Assembly (NCBI GenBank): GCA_027493675.1
Contig: JAOSKI010000044.1
Location: 98,019-162,018, forward strand
DNA: 64,000 nt
Direction of reading: 5' to 3'
DNA from: Microthrixaceae bacterium
Lineage (GTDB): Bacteria; Actinomycetota; Acidimicrobiia; Acidimicrobiales; Microtrichaceae
In this document: piece after piece, positions 33,233 through 44,469 of the stretch
Layout of the letters: the number at the start of each line of letters is the position of its first letter
Numbering within the stretch: the stretch's first letter is position 1
The notes under the pieces: model-generated
What the model saw: only the letters and a program-made list of their open reading frames with translations
Told to the model about the DNA's origin: nothing
Databases searched by the model: none
Translations under genes and position numbers: made by a program

Positions 33233-34928
33233 TCAACGGCCCGGGGTGACCCTTGCCGTCAACTCGGCCTCATAACCCTGGACGCGGGATGCGGCGAGTG
33301 CCACCCCCGCCCACATGGCCAACATGCCGGCCACCGGGGCCGACAGCGACGCCACGGTGGCAAGGGGGGCCGACACCTCAGTCGCGAGATAGATCGCCAA
33401 CGCCACCGGCGCGGTCACCAGCCCGAGCACGATGACGCTGCCGGTGAGCATGATGCCAGCCAGGCATCCTTGCCCTGTGTCGCCACCTGCGAGCGGGTTC
33501 GGGCTGTCCGGAAGCGCGAACGGGGCAAGCACGGCGCTCAGCACCGCGACTCCGGCGGCAGCGGTCACCGAGCCGACTGCCACCAGCCACCCCGCAGGTA
33601 TCCAGTGCCACCCACCGGTCATCACGGCCAGTGCCACAGGGAGTACGAGGCCCGGCAACGCCATCACCAGCAACGACGACCGCACCTTCGCGCGGACCAA
33701 CGTGCGACCGTCGGCCCCTGCGAGGATCTCGCTCCAAATGGGCGGACCGTCCATCCCGAACGCGTTGTTGCCGTCGAAGAGCACCGCGAAGTGGATCGCG
33801 CCGCCCATGATGACCAACCGCGAGTCGACAGCGGTGCCAAGCACGGGGGCCAGGAAGTAGACCGCACCCCCCACAGCCAGCGCCGTCACGGTGTTGACGG
33901 CCTGGCGCGGGGTGCGGATCTTGGTGAGGATCGTGCGGGCTGCGACAGCCCGGACACGTGGGGCACTCCCAAGTGGCCAGGCCCGGTCACGCCACCGCCG
34001 CGCTGCGCTCCGGGCTCGCTCCGCACCCGCTGTGTGTCCGACTGCGATGAAGCGCCTGCTTGTCCCACGCCCGGCGCCGCCCGGACGCGGCGAGGACCGC
34101 GCCAGTCGATCCGTGCTCAGGACCGCCACCACCGACAACAAGGGCAGCCAAGCAAGTCCGGCCAGCAGGTGACCTGTCGCTTCGACGGGATCGGCTGCTC
34201 CCGTGACGGCGAGCCCGGAGTTGGCCCGGTGGGGTCCACCGCGCCACGCCGGCCATCGACTCCCACCGACGCGCGTTCCACGACTCCGGGTTCGCGGCCA
34301 GCAACTGGGTCACGAGAAGCGCTCCGAGCGCAGCGAAGGTGGCTCCGGCGTGGGCAAGCTGACGGAAGCGCGTGGTGGCCACCGCCCCGATCAGGTTCGC
34401 CAGGGTGCGACTCGCCAACAGCAGGGACATCCACCAACCGACCACGGCGATCACGACGACGGCGCCGGGTCCGACACCGGGAGACCACCAGCCGCCGATC
34501 ACCCCGAACCCCACCAATGCAGCAAGCACCGCCGGTGGTCCGATCACAGCAGTGGAGAGCATGCCCAGCCCCAGGTGCAGGCGCCCGATCGGCTCCCCCG
34601 CGAACGCCCGGGGGTCCACCGCGGACTCCACGCCCGTGGCCGCCGAGAGCAGTCCCACACCGAACACCGCTGCTGGGAGGAACACCACCAGCAGGTCATC
34701 CGCGATCCCGACGTTGCGACCCAGCAACGTGAGGATCAACAGACCCAGTGCTCCCAGGAGCGACGACGCCACCAGCGCCGACACGACCTGCAATCGGCCC
34801 TGCCCGCTGCGTCGCAGGCTTCCCGACAGGACATGCCATTTCAGCGCGACGAACAGCCCCATCGCCCGGCTCACGCCGACAGCCGGAGCTCCACCACCAA
34901 CAGCGGCCCGGTCGGCCTCAGCCGTCAT
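33233..34928 (-). CDS. large ABC-2-type permease (frameshifted)
   Basis: Membrane subunit of an exporter, about 560 residues with at least ten hydrophobic spans. ATG 34928 overlaps the end of the ATPase gene by 11 bp. N-terminal half: LGLLILTLLGRNVGI, VFLPAAVFGVGLLSAATG, SRTLANLIGAVATTRFR. After breaks near 34190 and 34060, the C-terminal half reads TKIRTPRQAVNTVTALAVG, DGNNAFGMDGPPIWSEIL and SAVLAPFALPDSPNPLAGG. The ALPxxPNP and GxxxFGxDG patterns resemble actinobacterial permeases encoded with an ATPase like the next gene. Substrate unknown. Confidence 0.75.
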
Positions 34929-35727
34929 GGAGCCAACCGAGCAGCGATGGGTCGGCCGGAGCGGCACCGATCATCGAGATGAACGTGTCCTCCAGAGTGC
35001 TTCCCGGGAACCTCACCTCGTCGAGCAGCCCGGCCGTGAGCACAGTTCCGTGAGACATCACCACGACGAAGTCGCACATGCGCTCGACCAGGTCCATCGC
35101 ATGACTGGAGAACACCACCGTCCCGCCCGCGGCACGGAACCGGTCGAGGATCCCCCGCACGGCCACCGCCGAGACGGGGTCGACGCCTTCGAACGGTTCG
35201 TCCAGCAGGACGACCTCCGGGCTGTGCAGCAGAGCCGCCGCTATCGCGGTCTTCTTGCGCATGCCGTGGCTGTATCCACCGATCTGCTGATCCGCGGAAT
35301 CGGTGAGGTCCATCACTCCCAGCAGCTCCCCACTGCGCCGCGCTGTCTCGTGGGCCGTGAGCCCACGCAACCGACCGAGGTGCGTGAGCCATTCACGCGC
35401 CGTGAGGCGGTCGAACAGGTTCAGCGGGTCGGGCACCACTCCGAGGATTCTCCGCACCGTCATCGGGTCGGCCCAGGAGTCATGACCGCTCACCCAGACC
35501 GCTCCGGCGTCCGGTCGCTGCAGGCCGGCAACCATCCGCAGGATCGTGGTCTTGCCCGAACCGTTGGGGCCCACGAGGCCGCAGAAGGCACCCACGGGGA
35601 TGTCGAGGTTCGCGTTCGCCACCGCCACGGTGGAGCCGAACTGCTTGTGCAGCCCACGCGTCACCACCGCCGGCCACACCGGTGAGACTCCTGCATGCGC
35701 GTCGAGGTCGATCGTGCTGTGGGACAT
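34918..35727 (-). CDS. ABC transporter ATPase
   Basis: Intact, 269 residues from ATG 35727. Walker A LVGPNGSGKTTILRM, Q-loop region GVVPDPLNLFDRLTARE, signature YSHGMRKKTAIAAAL (SHGMRKK in place of LSGGQ, as in ABC-2 exporters), Walker B EVVLLDEPFEGVDP and H-loop VVFSSHAMDLVE. Expected to power the permease that follows. The pair is divergent from the thioredoxin-like gene. Confidence 0.9.
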   Translation of the reverse strand: MSHSTIDLDAHAGVSPVWPAVVTRGLHKQFGSTVAVANANLDIPVGAFCGLVGPNGSGKTTILRMVAGLQRPDAGAVWVSGHDSWADPMTVRRILGVVPDPLNLFDRLTAREWLTHLGRLRGLTAHETARRSGELLGVMDLTDSADQQIGGYSHGMRKKTAIAAALLHSPEVVLLDEPFEGVDPVSAVAVRGILDRFRAAGGTVVFSSHAMDLVERMCDFVVVMSHGTVLTAGLLDEVRFPGSTLEDTFISMIGAAPADPSLLGWLHDG

Positions 35728-35810
35728 CGCACAAGTGTGGCCCACATCCCTGCGTACACCACCCACCGCCGAAGCCGACACCGAGACACGCCTACCTAGG
35801 ATCCCTGTGC

Positions 35811-36359
35811 ATGAGCGCCACCGACGACCCTCCCGCCGACCCGGGCACCAATGAACGTGCCACCGACGCGACGCAATCGCACGGGAGTTTCCCGGAGGCG
35901 CCCGAACTGGTCACCTCGCAGTGGTTCAACACCGATGCCGATATCTCGCTGCGCTCGCTACGGGGGAGCGTCGTCGTGATCGAAGCCTTCCAGATGCTGT
36001 GCCCGGGGTGCGTCAGCCACGGCCTCCCGTTGGCGAAGCGCGTCCACGCTGCCTTCGCCCACGACGTGACCGTGCTCGGGTTGCACACGGTGTTCGAGCA
36101 CCATGAGGCGATGACGCCGGTATCACTCGAAGCCTTCCTGGCGGAGTACGCCATCACGTTCCCCGTCGGCGTGGACACCGCCGGTACCGGCACCCCGCTG
36201 CCCGAGACCATGCAGCGATACGGCCTTTCCGGGACACCGAGCATGCTTGTGATCGACCGCGCCGGCCGACTCCGGGCCAACGCCTTCGGGCAACTCGAGG
36301 ATCTGCGGCTCGGCGCACTGCTCGCGCGCCTCATCGACGAACCCGCCGCGCCGCACTGA
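35811..36359 (+). CDS. thioredoxin-like (TlpA/redoxin) protein
   Basis: Intact, 182 residues from ATG 35811. The thioredoxin fold is seen from LRGSVVVIEAFQMLCPGC, with the CPGC redox pair at about residue 66, VLGLHTVFEHHEAMTP and the cis-Pro block YGLSGTPSMLVIDRAG. The fold lacks an obvious signal peptide or membrane anchor, so it may be cytosolic. The His-rich HTVFEHHE segment is like that in AhpC/TSA-type proteins associated with metal handling. The redox partner is unknown. Confidence 0.78.
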   Translation: MSATDDPPADPGTNERATDATQSHGSFPEAPELVTSQWFNTDADISLRSLRGSVVVIEAFQMLCPGCVSHGLPLAKRVHAAFAHDVTVLGLHTVFEHHEAMTPVSLEAFLAEYAITFPVGVDTAGTGTPLPETMQRYGLSGTPSMLVIDRAGRLRANAFGQLEDLRLGALLARLIDEPAAPH

Positions 36360-36419
36360 CCCCGTGGATGCACCGGAGCCCTCCGGCGTGCTGTCCGACG
36401 ACGGCGTCGAATGCCAGGA

Positions 36420-37154
36420 TCACGTGCCCCTGGCACGATCTGACTCGCCGGGTGCGTCCGCGTATCGACCAACCTGCGTGAGCATCTCGATGGTCACGTA
36501 GCTCACGATGAGGAACGAGGCCAACAGCGCCGTTACCACGGCTGCACGCGGCGTATCTCCAGCAGCGACGTCGGAGCCGACGTCGTAGAGCAACCTCCGC
36601 GGCCGCGCGAGCACGTCCCAACTGTTGAACCGGGCGAAGCGACCCACGTACACCCCGAAGCCCGAGAGCCCCAGCACCACCACAGCCATGACCCATCCCC
36701 AGGTCGCGCCCACGCGACGGGTCACCGCTGCCTGCACCAGGTGCAGGCTCACGAAGCCGGCCAACAGGCCGGCGATCCCCGCCGTTCCCAGAATGAGGGC
36801 GTCGTACCACAGAGGCGTTGGCGGTTGCTCCCGCAGGTGGATCAGATCGGTCATCAGGTATGGGGAGTTGGGGAACATGAACAGCCATGCGACCCAGGAC
36901 ACCGCACCCAGGACACGGCGGTCATGGCGCCACGCGGCGTCCACCACGAGCGCCAACAGCACCGGCACGCCGGCGAGGAACAGGTTCCACACCAGGAATC
37001 CGTAGGAGATCTGCCGGCTGACGGTCGACCGGGCGACGAGCATCACCACAGGGAACGCCCCACATGCCATGAGACAGCCGAGCAGCGCCACGCGCGCACG
37101 GAACTCCTGTTGTCCCAGTGCCGCACCACGCACCCGATCCTCGTCATCCACAAC
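36420..37154 (-). CDS. DUF1361 membrane protein
   Basis: Intact frame with about seven hydrophobic spans. Family blocks: FLVWNLFLAGVPVLLAL, AWLFMFPNSPYLMTDLIHL and PPTPLWYDALILGTAG. GTG 37154 is chosen because the upstream extension looks non-coding; the frame is open to 37223. About 245 residues. The function of the family is not known. It is followed by no operon partner. Confidence 0.75.
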   Translation of the reverse strand, partial: VVDDEDRVRGAALGQQEFRARVALLGCLMACGAFPVVMLVARSTVSRQISYGFLVWNLFLAGVPVLLALVVDAAWRHDRRVLGAVSWVAWLFMFPNSPYLMTDLIHLREQPPTPLWYDALILGTAGIAGLLAGFVSLHLVQAAVTRRVGATWGWVMAVVVLGLSGFGVYVGRFARFNSWDVLARPRRLLYDVGSDVAAGDTPRAAVVTALLASFLIVSYVTIEMLTQVGRYADAPGESDRARGT

Positions 37155-37168
37155 TGAGAGGATTCCAC

Positions 37169-37346
37169 ATGACCACGGGCACCGGGCAGTGCCGATGCTC
37201 GGCCTCCAGGAACGCGCCCGCACCGAGCTCCGAGGTCACCGACCCCCGCGGTGGCGAACAACCATGTGACCCAGGGCCCCTCGATGCTCGACACCGAGGA
37301 TCTCGACGAGCTCACACTCTCACGCATCGCGACGCTCGACGGCTGA
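37169..37346 (+). CDS. possible small ORF, one frameshift, unrecognised
   Basis: ATG 37169 has an AGAGGA site 7 nt upstream. The frame begins MTTGTGQCRCSASRN; near 37240 a shift leads to VANNHVTQGPSMLDTEDLDE and an end LTLSRIATLDG at 37346. The acidic, codon-biased tail looks coding, but the joined product would be only about 58 residues and no family is recognised. It could be a small peptide or chance. Confidence 0.25.
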
Positions 37347-37395
37347 GTCACGGTCTTCCTGGGTGGATCAGAAGCCGCCTGTTGCACACCGTGAG

Positions 37396-38198
37396 TCAGC
37401 TCTTGGTCGCCTTCTGGTAGCGACGCACCGCGAGCACCGAGAACACCACGACGGTGGCCACCGACCAGATCAGCGTGTAGAGCTCTGCGTGCTGCATCGG
37501 CCAGGCCTCGGGTTCGGGGTGCCGGGCGGGATGTTCCCGAACAGCTCCCGGGCTGCCTGGGTGACCGTCGAGACGGGGTTCCACTCGGCGAACGTCTGCA
37601 GGGGTTCCGGCAGGTCCTCGACCGGCACGAAGGTGTTGGCCACGAAGGTGAGCGGGAAGATCACCATGAACGAGGCGTTGTTGATGACCTCCACGCTCGG
37701 GATGATCAGCGCTATGTAGGCCATCACCCAGGAGATGGAGTACGCGAACAGCAACAGCAACCCGAACGCGAGCAGTGCGTCCCACAACGAGCCACGGATC
37801 CGCCAGCCGACCAGCAATCCGGTGCAGGCCATCACGATGATCGACAACACGTTGTAGATGACGTCGCTCGCGGTCCTGCCCGCAAGCACCGCCGAACTAC
37901 TCATCGGAAGGGACCTGAACCGGTTGATGATCCCCTTCTCCATGTCCTCGGCGATCCCCACGCCGGTGAACGTCGCGCCGAACATGACCGTCTGGGCGAA
38001 GACCCCGGCGATCAGGAACTCCCGGTAGCTGCTCCCCGCGATCTGGATCGCGTTGCCGAAGACGTAGCCGAACAGCACCACGAACATGATCGGTGTGACC
38101 AACACGAACATCAGGACTTCGGGGACACGCCGGATCTTGATCACGTTCCGCTTGGCGATCACCGCGGTGTCGGCGAACACCTGGGGTACTGCACTCAT
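37396..38198 (-). CDS. DrrB-like ABC-2 exporter permease (one frameshift)
   Basis: Six-span permease of the daunorubicin-resistance (DrrB) type, about 265 residues. Begins MSAVPQVFADTAVIAKRN; RVPEVLMFVLVTPIMFVVLF; FRSLPMSSSAVLAGR; FANTFVPVEDLP-type block (FVANTFVPVEDLPEPLQ) and the end WNPVSTVTQAARELFGN. A break near 37525 is followed by LIWSVATVVVFSVLAVRRY as the last helix. ATG 38198 shares a base with the stop of the ATPase gene. Confidence 0.88.
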
Positions 38199-39196
38199 CA
38201 GGCCACCTCGGATCTCAGGCCCTCGGAGGCACCCGCGGCGTCGTCGGCGGACGGTTCCTCGGCCCTGTGGCCGGTGAGGGTCAGGAACACCTCGTCGAGG
38301 GTGGGGCGGCGCAGACCCACGTCCACGAGTGCGACACCCCCGGCGTCGAGGCGCCTGAGAGCGTCGGTGAGAACCGGCGCGCCGCCGGTGATCGGCACCA
38401 CGATCCGCCGGGAACCGTCGTCGGCGTCGATGTCGCCTACCGCCAGCGGCGCCAACAGCTCACGGGCGGCGTCCAACTGGGCGACGTCGGCCAGAGTGGC
38501 TTCGATGCGCTCCCCGCCGACTTGGACCTTGAGCTCGTCGGCGGTGCCCTGGGCGATGGCCCGCCCATGGTCGATCACGAGGATCTCGTCCGCGAGCTGG
38601 TCGGCCTCCTCCAGGTACTGGGTGGTGAGCAGCACTGTGGTACCGCCTGACACGAGCTCGCGGATGATCGACCAGAGCTCGAGACGGCTGTGCGGGTCCA
38701 GGCCGGTCGTAGGCTCGTCGAGGAACAACACGGGAGGTTCGGCCACCAACGCGCCGGCGAGGTCGAGGCGCCTGCGCATTCCACCGGAGTAGCCCTTGGT
38801 CGAGCGGTCCGCGGCCTCGGTGAGCTCGAACCGATCGAGGAGCTCTCGCGCACGCGCCCGAGAGCGCTCCTTGCCCAGGTGGTAGAGCCGACCGATCATC
38901 TCGAGGTTCTCGAAGCCGCTCAGCACCTCGTCGACGGCCGCGTACTGCCCCGACAGCCCGATGCGCCGACGCACTTCGCGGGGTTCCGCGATCACGTCGA
39001 TGCCCGCGACCCGGGCGGTGCCCTCGTCGGGTTGGAGCAGGGTGGTGAGGATCGAGACCGCGGTGGTCTTGCCGGCGCCGTTCGGGCCGAGCAGGCCGAG
39101 CACCGTCCCCTCGGGCACCTCGAGGTCGAGTCCGTCGAGCGCGGTCACCTCCCCGAAGCGCTTCGTGAGGCCGGTGGCCTCTATGGCAGCTTGCAT
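38198..39196 (-). CDS. DrrA-like ABC exporter ATPase
   Basis: Intact, 332 residues from ATG 39196. Walker A GLLGPNGAGKTTAVSIL, signature GYSGGMRRRLDLAGALV, Walker B PVLFLDEPTTGLDPHSR, H-loop VLLTTQYLEEADQLAD. The C-terminal DrrA-type domain ends with LRRPTLDEVFLTLTG, the marker of this subfamily. With the DrrB-like permease it forms a complete drug- or lipid-exporter of the actinobacterial kind. Substrate unknown. Confidence 0.92.
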   Translation of the reverse strand: MQAAIEATGLTKRFGEVTALDGLDLEVPEGTVLGLLGPNGAGKTTAVSILTTLLQPDEGTARVAGIDVIAEPREVRRRIGLSGQYAAVDEVLSGFENLEMIGRLYHLGKERSRARARELLDRFELTEAADRSTKGYSGGMRRRLDLAGALVAEPPVLFLDEPTTGLDPHSRLELWSIIRELVSGGTTVLLTTQYLEEADQLADEILVIDHGRAIAQGTADELKVQVGGERIEATLADVAQLDAARELLAPLAVGDIDADDGSRRIVVPITGGAPVLTDALRRLDAGGVALVDVGLRRPTLDEVFLTLTGHRAEEPSADDAAGASEGLRSEVA

Positions 39197-39328
39197 GGCG
39201 CGCACACTACCGAGTCGGCCGCCCCTCACACATATGGGTTGTCGATGCAACAGCTGCGGGATCAACCACCGGCACCGCGGCCGACCGCGCACGCCGTGGA
39301 TCCCCACCCGGCGTACCGTCGGGGTGTG

Positions 39329-40788
39329 ATGGACGACTCCTCAGCCACCTTCGGATCTACGCCGGCCCACGCGGGACCACCCGAGCGCCCCACTCCGCAC
39401 CGAGACCGATGCCCTCGGATCGGTCGAGGTACCCGCAGATCGCTACTGGGGGGCCCAGACACAACGGGCCCTTTCCAACTTCGACATCGGTGGCCCGTGC
39501 GAACGGATGCCGGTCGAGGTGATCCACGCCTACGGGCAGGTGGAAGCGCGCCGCTGCACGCGTGAACGCGGCCAACGGGGACATCGCGGCGCGGACCGCG
39601 GAGCTGATCGATCGCGTGGCAGGTGAGGTCGCCTCTGGGCAACTCGACGAGGAGTTCCCGATCGCGGTGTGGCAGACGGGATCCGGCACCCAGACCAACA
39701 TGAACCTCAACGAGGTGATCTCGAATCGCTGCATCGAACTTGCAGGGGGCTGATGGGCTCCAAGGACCCGGTGCACCCGAACGACCACGTGAACGCATCG
39801 CAGTCCTCCAACGACACCTTCCCCACGGCCATGCACGTGGCAGCACGCCTCATGCTCGTCGAGAGAGTCGTTCCGGCACTCGACGAACTGATCGCGTCGC
39901 TTGAGGCCAAGGCCGGCCGCTGGGCCGAAGTGGTGAAGATCGGCCGGACCCACCTGCAGGATGCCACCCCGCTCACGGTTGGCCAGGAGTGGTCCGGCTA
40001 CGCCGCAGCCCTGACCGACTCACGCGATTCCCTGGTTGCCGACTCAGCGGGACTGCTGCAGCTCGCGGCCGGAGGAACCGCCGTGGGCACCGGCGTGAAC
40101 ACCCGTGTCGGATTCGCCGAGGCCGTGGCGGCGGAGCTGGCGTCGATCACCGGCCAGCCGTTCGTCACCGCCCCGAACAAGTTCTCCGCGCTTGGCACCC
40201 TCGACGCCTCCGTGCGCTGCTCGGCTGGACTGCGCAACGTGGCAGTCACGCTGTTCAAGATCGCGAACGACCTCCGCTGGTTGGGTTCGGGTCCGCGTGG
40301 GGCTTGGCGAGTTGCGGCTGCCTGCCAACGAGCCGGGTAGCTCGATCATGCCCGGGAAGGTCAACCCCACCCAGGCCGAGGCCATGCAGATGGTTGCGCT
40401 GCAGGTGATGGGCAACGACGCCACCATCGCCATGTCCGGAAAGGAGGGGGCAACCTCGAGCTCAACACGTTTCGCCCCGTGGTGATCTCCCAACCTGTTG
40501 CAGTCCATGCGCCTGCTGGCCGACACGGCCCGCTCCTTCGACGAGCACATGGTGCGTGGCACCGAGTTGAACCTGAGGACCATCGAGGCGCATGTGGCGG
40601 AATCCACGATGATGGTCACCGCTCTCGTGCCCCACATCGGCTACGACAAGGCGGCCGAGATCGCCCACCTGACCCTGAGCGAGGACCTTTCAGTGCGAGA
40701 TGCTGCCCTGAGACTCGGCGTCGACGCCGAGTTGTTCGACCGCGCCGTGTTGCCCATCGAGCTCACGCGTCCATCGCCGGCCGACTGA
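39329..40788 (+). CDS. fumC: class II fumarate hydratase FumC (at least five frameshifts)
   Basis: TCA-cycle enzyme interconverting fumarate and malate. ATG 39329. The collinear pieces are [17 protein letters not shown], then [50 protein letters not shown], the superfamily signature [17 protein letters not shown] and the C-terminal [15 protein letters not shown]. About 485 residues in all, slightly over the usual 465. Breaks fall near 39400, 39545, 39750, 40300, 40450 and 40490. An essential single-copy enzyme broken this often argues strongly for sequence error. Confidence 0.93.
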
Positions 40789-40830
40789 CCAGCGCCTGGC
40801 ACCGGGCAGCGCCGGGGACTCGGACGCGGC

Positions 40831-43328
40831 TCAGGAGCGACCCAGGCGCGCGCCGCGCACGAGCATCCCTTGGTAGAGCCTCGCCGGTAGGCGCGACAGT
40901 GCGTCGACAGCAACGGCATCCGCGCCCACCATCACCCGGCGGCGGTCCTTGCGAACGGCCTCGAGGATCTTGCGAGCGGCCTTGTCGGGGGTGGTCCGCG
41001 CCACCTGGTCGAACAGGTCACCTACGTCGTCGCGCGACGCTCCCAGGTCGGCCACCGAGTCGTTCACACGCGCTCTGCGGGCGATGTTGGTGCGTATGCC
41101 ACCCGGGTGGACCGTGGTGCACGACACCCCGCAGTCCGCTACGTCGAGCTCCATGCGCAGGGCATCGGTGAAGCCCCGCACTGCGAACTTCGAGGAGTTG
41201 TATGCACCCTGGGAGGGCACGCTGATGAGTCCGAACACGCTGGAGAGGTTGACCACGTGGCCCACACCGGCGTCACGCAGCTTCGGAAGGAAGGCATCGG
41301 TGCCGTGGACCACGCCCCAGAAGTTGATGTTCATCAGCCACTCGAAGTCCTCGATCGCCAGCCCCTCGATCGTGGAGCCGATCGCCACTCCTGCGTTGTT
41401 CACCACGAGGTTCACTGTCCCGTGCTCGGCCACCACCTGGTCGGCCCAGGCGAAGACCGCGTCCCTGTCGGCCACGTCCAGCCGCTGCGACGTGACCTTC
41501 ACACCGGCGCTCCCCGTCCTGTCGCTCGAGGTGCCGGTTCCGCCCACCGCCGAGCCCTCACACAGGGCGACGGTCTCGGCCAAGGTGGGCTCGTCGATGT
41601 CCGCGAGGGCAAGGTGGCATCCCTGCCTGTACAGCTCCACGGCCAGGGCGCGGCCGATCCCCGAGCCCGCACCCGTGACCGCCGCTACCCGTCCCGCCAG
41701 GTCGTCGAGGTGCGGCCTGCGGCGTGTCACCGACAGCGACCGACGAATCGACGCGGGCCCGACAGCCTGTGCACCCTCGACACCTCCACGGTGGTTCGGG
41801 TCACGGTTGGAGAAGACCATCGCGGAGTCACCCAGGGTGTCGGGTCGCATCACGGAGATGTCACGCAGGTAGCTCTGGTGCATCAGCCACGGATCGTTGT
41901 GGCCCTGGGTCGGGAAGCGGTCCACCGAGCGCTGCACGTACCCCGAGCCGAGGTCCAGCAGAGGCCGCAGCTCGACCTCCTCGTCGCGGTTGATCGCAGT
42001 GCACTGACGAAGGCCGCGATCGTGCATGTGGTTCAACAGGCGGCACACATACTCACTTGTGAGGTCCGCCTTGAGGGTCCACGAAGCGTTCGTGTAGCCG
42101 ACCGCCATCGCCGCATTGGGCACACCCTCGAGCATCATGCCCTTGTAGACCATGCGCTGGGAGGGCTCCACCACCTGACCGTCGACGCACACCTGCATGC
42201 CACCCATGAACAGCAGGTCGAGCCCGGTGGCGGTCACCACCACGTCGGCTGCCAACTCCTCACCCGATCCGAGTCGGATGCCCGATGCGGTGAACCGCTG
42301 CACCGTGTCGGTCACCATCGACACCGACCCGGCGCGCAGCGCCGCGAACAGATCACCGTCGGTGACCGCGCAGAGCCTCTGGTCCCACGGGTCGTACCGC
42401 GGCGTGAAGTGCCTGTCGATGTCGAAGTCCCCGGGCAGCTCCATCTCGATGCCCTTGCGCAGCACGCTTCGCATGAGGCGCGGATGGCGGCGGCTGAGCA
42501 CGTAGACCGACTGGGTGAACAGCGCGCTCACCCACTGAGCCCCGGACCCCAGACCCTCTCGGGCAGCCGACGACGCGCGAAGGTGGCGATCGGGTTGATC
42601 GTCGGTACGGACGCCATGTAGGTCGGTGAGCGCTGAAGCATCGTGACGTGCGCTGCGGACCCGGCCAGCGCCGGCACGAGGGTCACAGCCGTCGCACCGC
42701 TGCCGATCACGACGATCCGCTTGCCGCCGGCATCGAAGTCGTCGGGCCAGAACTGCGGATGGATCAGCTCCCCGGTGAAGTCGTCCATGCCGGGGAACTC
42801 CGGCAGGTACCCGCGGTCGTAGCGGTAGTACCCGGTGCAGGAGAACAGGAACGAGCACGTGAGCTCGACGGTGTCGACCCCGGGTCCCCCTTCGCCTTCT
42901 GCGTCGGAGGTCGGCTCCGGCAGGCCTTCGGCCGGGACCTCACGGTCGCTGAGGTCCTCGGGGATTCGCTGCACGGTCACGTGCCAACGGGCTTCCTCGG
43001 TGCTCCAGTCCGCGCGGACGACCCGATGGTGGAACCGGATACGGGAGGTGACGCCCGAGGCCTCGGCGGTGTCACGGATGTACTCCCGGATCGACCCACC
43101 GTCGGCGATCGACTTCTCACCCGCCCAGGGGCGGAACGGGTAGCCGAGGGTGTGCATCTCCGAATCCGAGCGGATCCCCGGGTACCGGAACAGGTCCCAG
43201 GTACCTCCTATCTCACCCCGTGACTCGAGCACTGCGTAGTCGGCCCACGGGCACTCCTTGGCGAGGTGGTGGGCCGCACCGATCCCCGACAGCCCCGCCC
43301 CGACGATCAACACGTCCAGATGTTCCAT
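40831..43328 (-). CDS. fusion of flavin-containing (Baeyer-Villiger-type) monooxygenase and SDR (one frameshift)
   Basis: From ATG 43328 (MEHLDVLIVGAGLSGIGAA) residues 1-265 read a BVMO-like N-terminus with FAD motif GAGLSGIG, EIGGTWDLFRYPGIRSD and the NADPH motif VVIGSGATAVTLV. After a break near 42540 the domain continues to YLRDISVMRPDTLGD and VFSNRDPNHRG. Without any stop, the same frame enters a complete SDR: AAVTGAGSGIGRALAVE, NNAGVAIGSTIEG, YNSSKFAVRGFTDAL, ending ARLYQGMLVRGARLGRS. About 830 residues. A separate SDR start at GTG 41730 is possible if the monooxygenase stop was lost to an indel. The pairing suggests successive redox steps on one ketone or lipid substrate. Confidence 0.82.
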
Positions 43329-43351
43329 ACATGCCCTATGTTTCCACGGAT

Positions 43352-44401
43352 ATGCGCCAGACCCACGAACGGGAGATCACCGAGGAGGTCCGGCTCTGCC
43401 GGCCCGGCGGAAGGCAACTGGACCCTGACGCGATCGGGTGGTCGAGGGTCCCACTGCACGACTGCAACCTGGCCGGAGTGTGGGGCCGAACGAAGCGCTG
43501 GGACTACTGGGCGGTCCTGGCGCCCGGCCTGGCCATCGCGGTCACCCTACGCGGACGTGGACTACCTCGGAATCGCGTCGATCTGGTGGGCGGACCTGAG
43601 CACGGGGGCGACCGGTGGGCATGAGGCGACGACGCCCCTGGCGCAGGGCGTATCGCTGCCGGACCGGCCGGGGACGCAACCGCTGACCCATCGTGGGAGG
43701 CACTCGAAGATCGACATCACCGACGACGATCGAGGCACCACGATCACCGCACGCTGGACCGAGCGCGACGGCCGAGCCGGCGAGCTCGAGGCGCTGGTGG
43801 AGCTGCCCGAGGGCCATGAGTCGCTCAACGTGGTGATCCCCTGGTCACGCCGACGGTTCCAGTACACCTCCAAGCACCAGGCCCGGCCGGCCTCGGGCAC
43901 TCTGGCGTGGGCGACGACCTGCGCCGCTTCGGACGGTCGCCCGGTGACGGACCCGAGGAGTCGGCCTGGGGCGTGCTGGATGTGGGTCGAGGGCGTTGGC
44001 CGTATTCGACGCGCTGGAACTGGGGAGGTGGTGCCGGCCACGCCGTGAACGGATCGGTCGTCGGCCTGCAGGTCGGTGCCAAGTGGACCGAGGGCACCGG
44101 CCACACCGAGAACGGCGTCATCGTGGACGGCGTGCTCTCCAAGATCGGCGCCGAGCTGGATTGGGACTACGACTGGAGCGACCCCATGGCTCCGTGGCGC
44201 GTGCGGCATCCCGACGGCTCGCTGGATCTGAGGTTGACCCCCGTCCACGACCGCCACACCAGGGTCGAGGCGCTGGTGATGGGCACCGAGGTGCACCAGG
44301 TCTTCGGCACCTGGTCGGGCCATTGCACGGGCGACGACGGTGTCCTCCACGAACTGCACGACTTCCTCGGCTTCGCGGAGGAGTCACGCTCACGCTGGTG
44401 A
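43352..44401 (+). CDS. DUF2804 family protein (two frameshifts)
   Basis: About 345 residues. Starts near MRQTHEREITEEVRLCRPGG (ATG 43352; ATG 43331 is in frame upstream). Family blocks in order: GWSRVPLHDCNLAGVWG, DYLGIASIWWADL, WSRRRFQYTSKHQARP, DVGRGRWPYSTRWNWGGG, KWTEGTGHTENGVIVDG and VHQVFGTWSGHCTGDDG. Frames shift near 43550 and 43910. The fold is related to tocopherol-cyclase-like beta-barrels, and no activity is known. It is divergent from the monooxygenase-SDR fusion. Confidence 0.78.
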
Positions 44402-44469
44402 ACCACCCGGGAGCCTTCGGGCCAATCGCGCCACACCGGTGAGCCCGACGTCTGCTCGCGAGCGCGCTC

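Noticed and set aside
32843..34732. 629-codon plus-strand frame opposite the ABC permease
   Set aside because: Low-complexity Arg/Pro/Gly/His composition; the minus strand shows a proper membrane protein.
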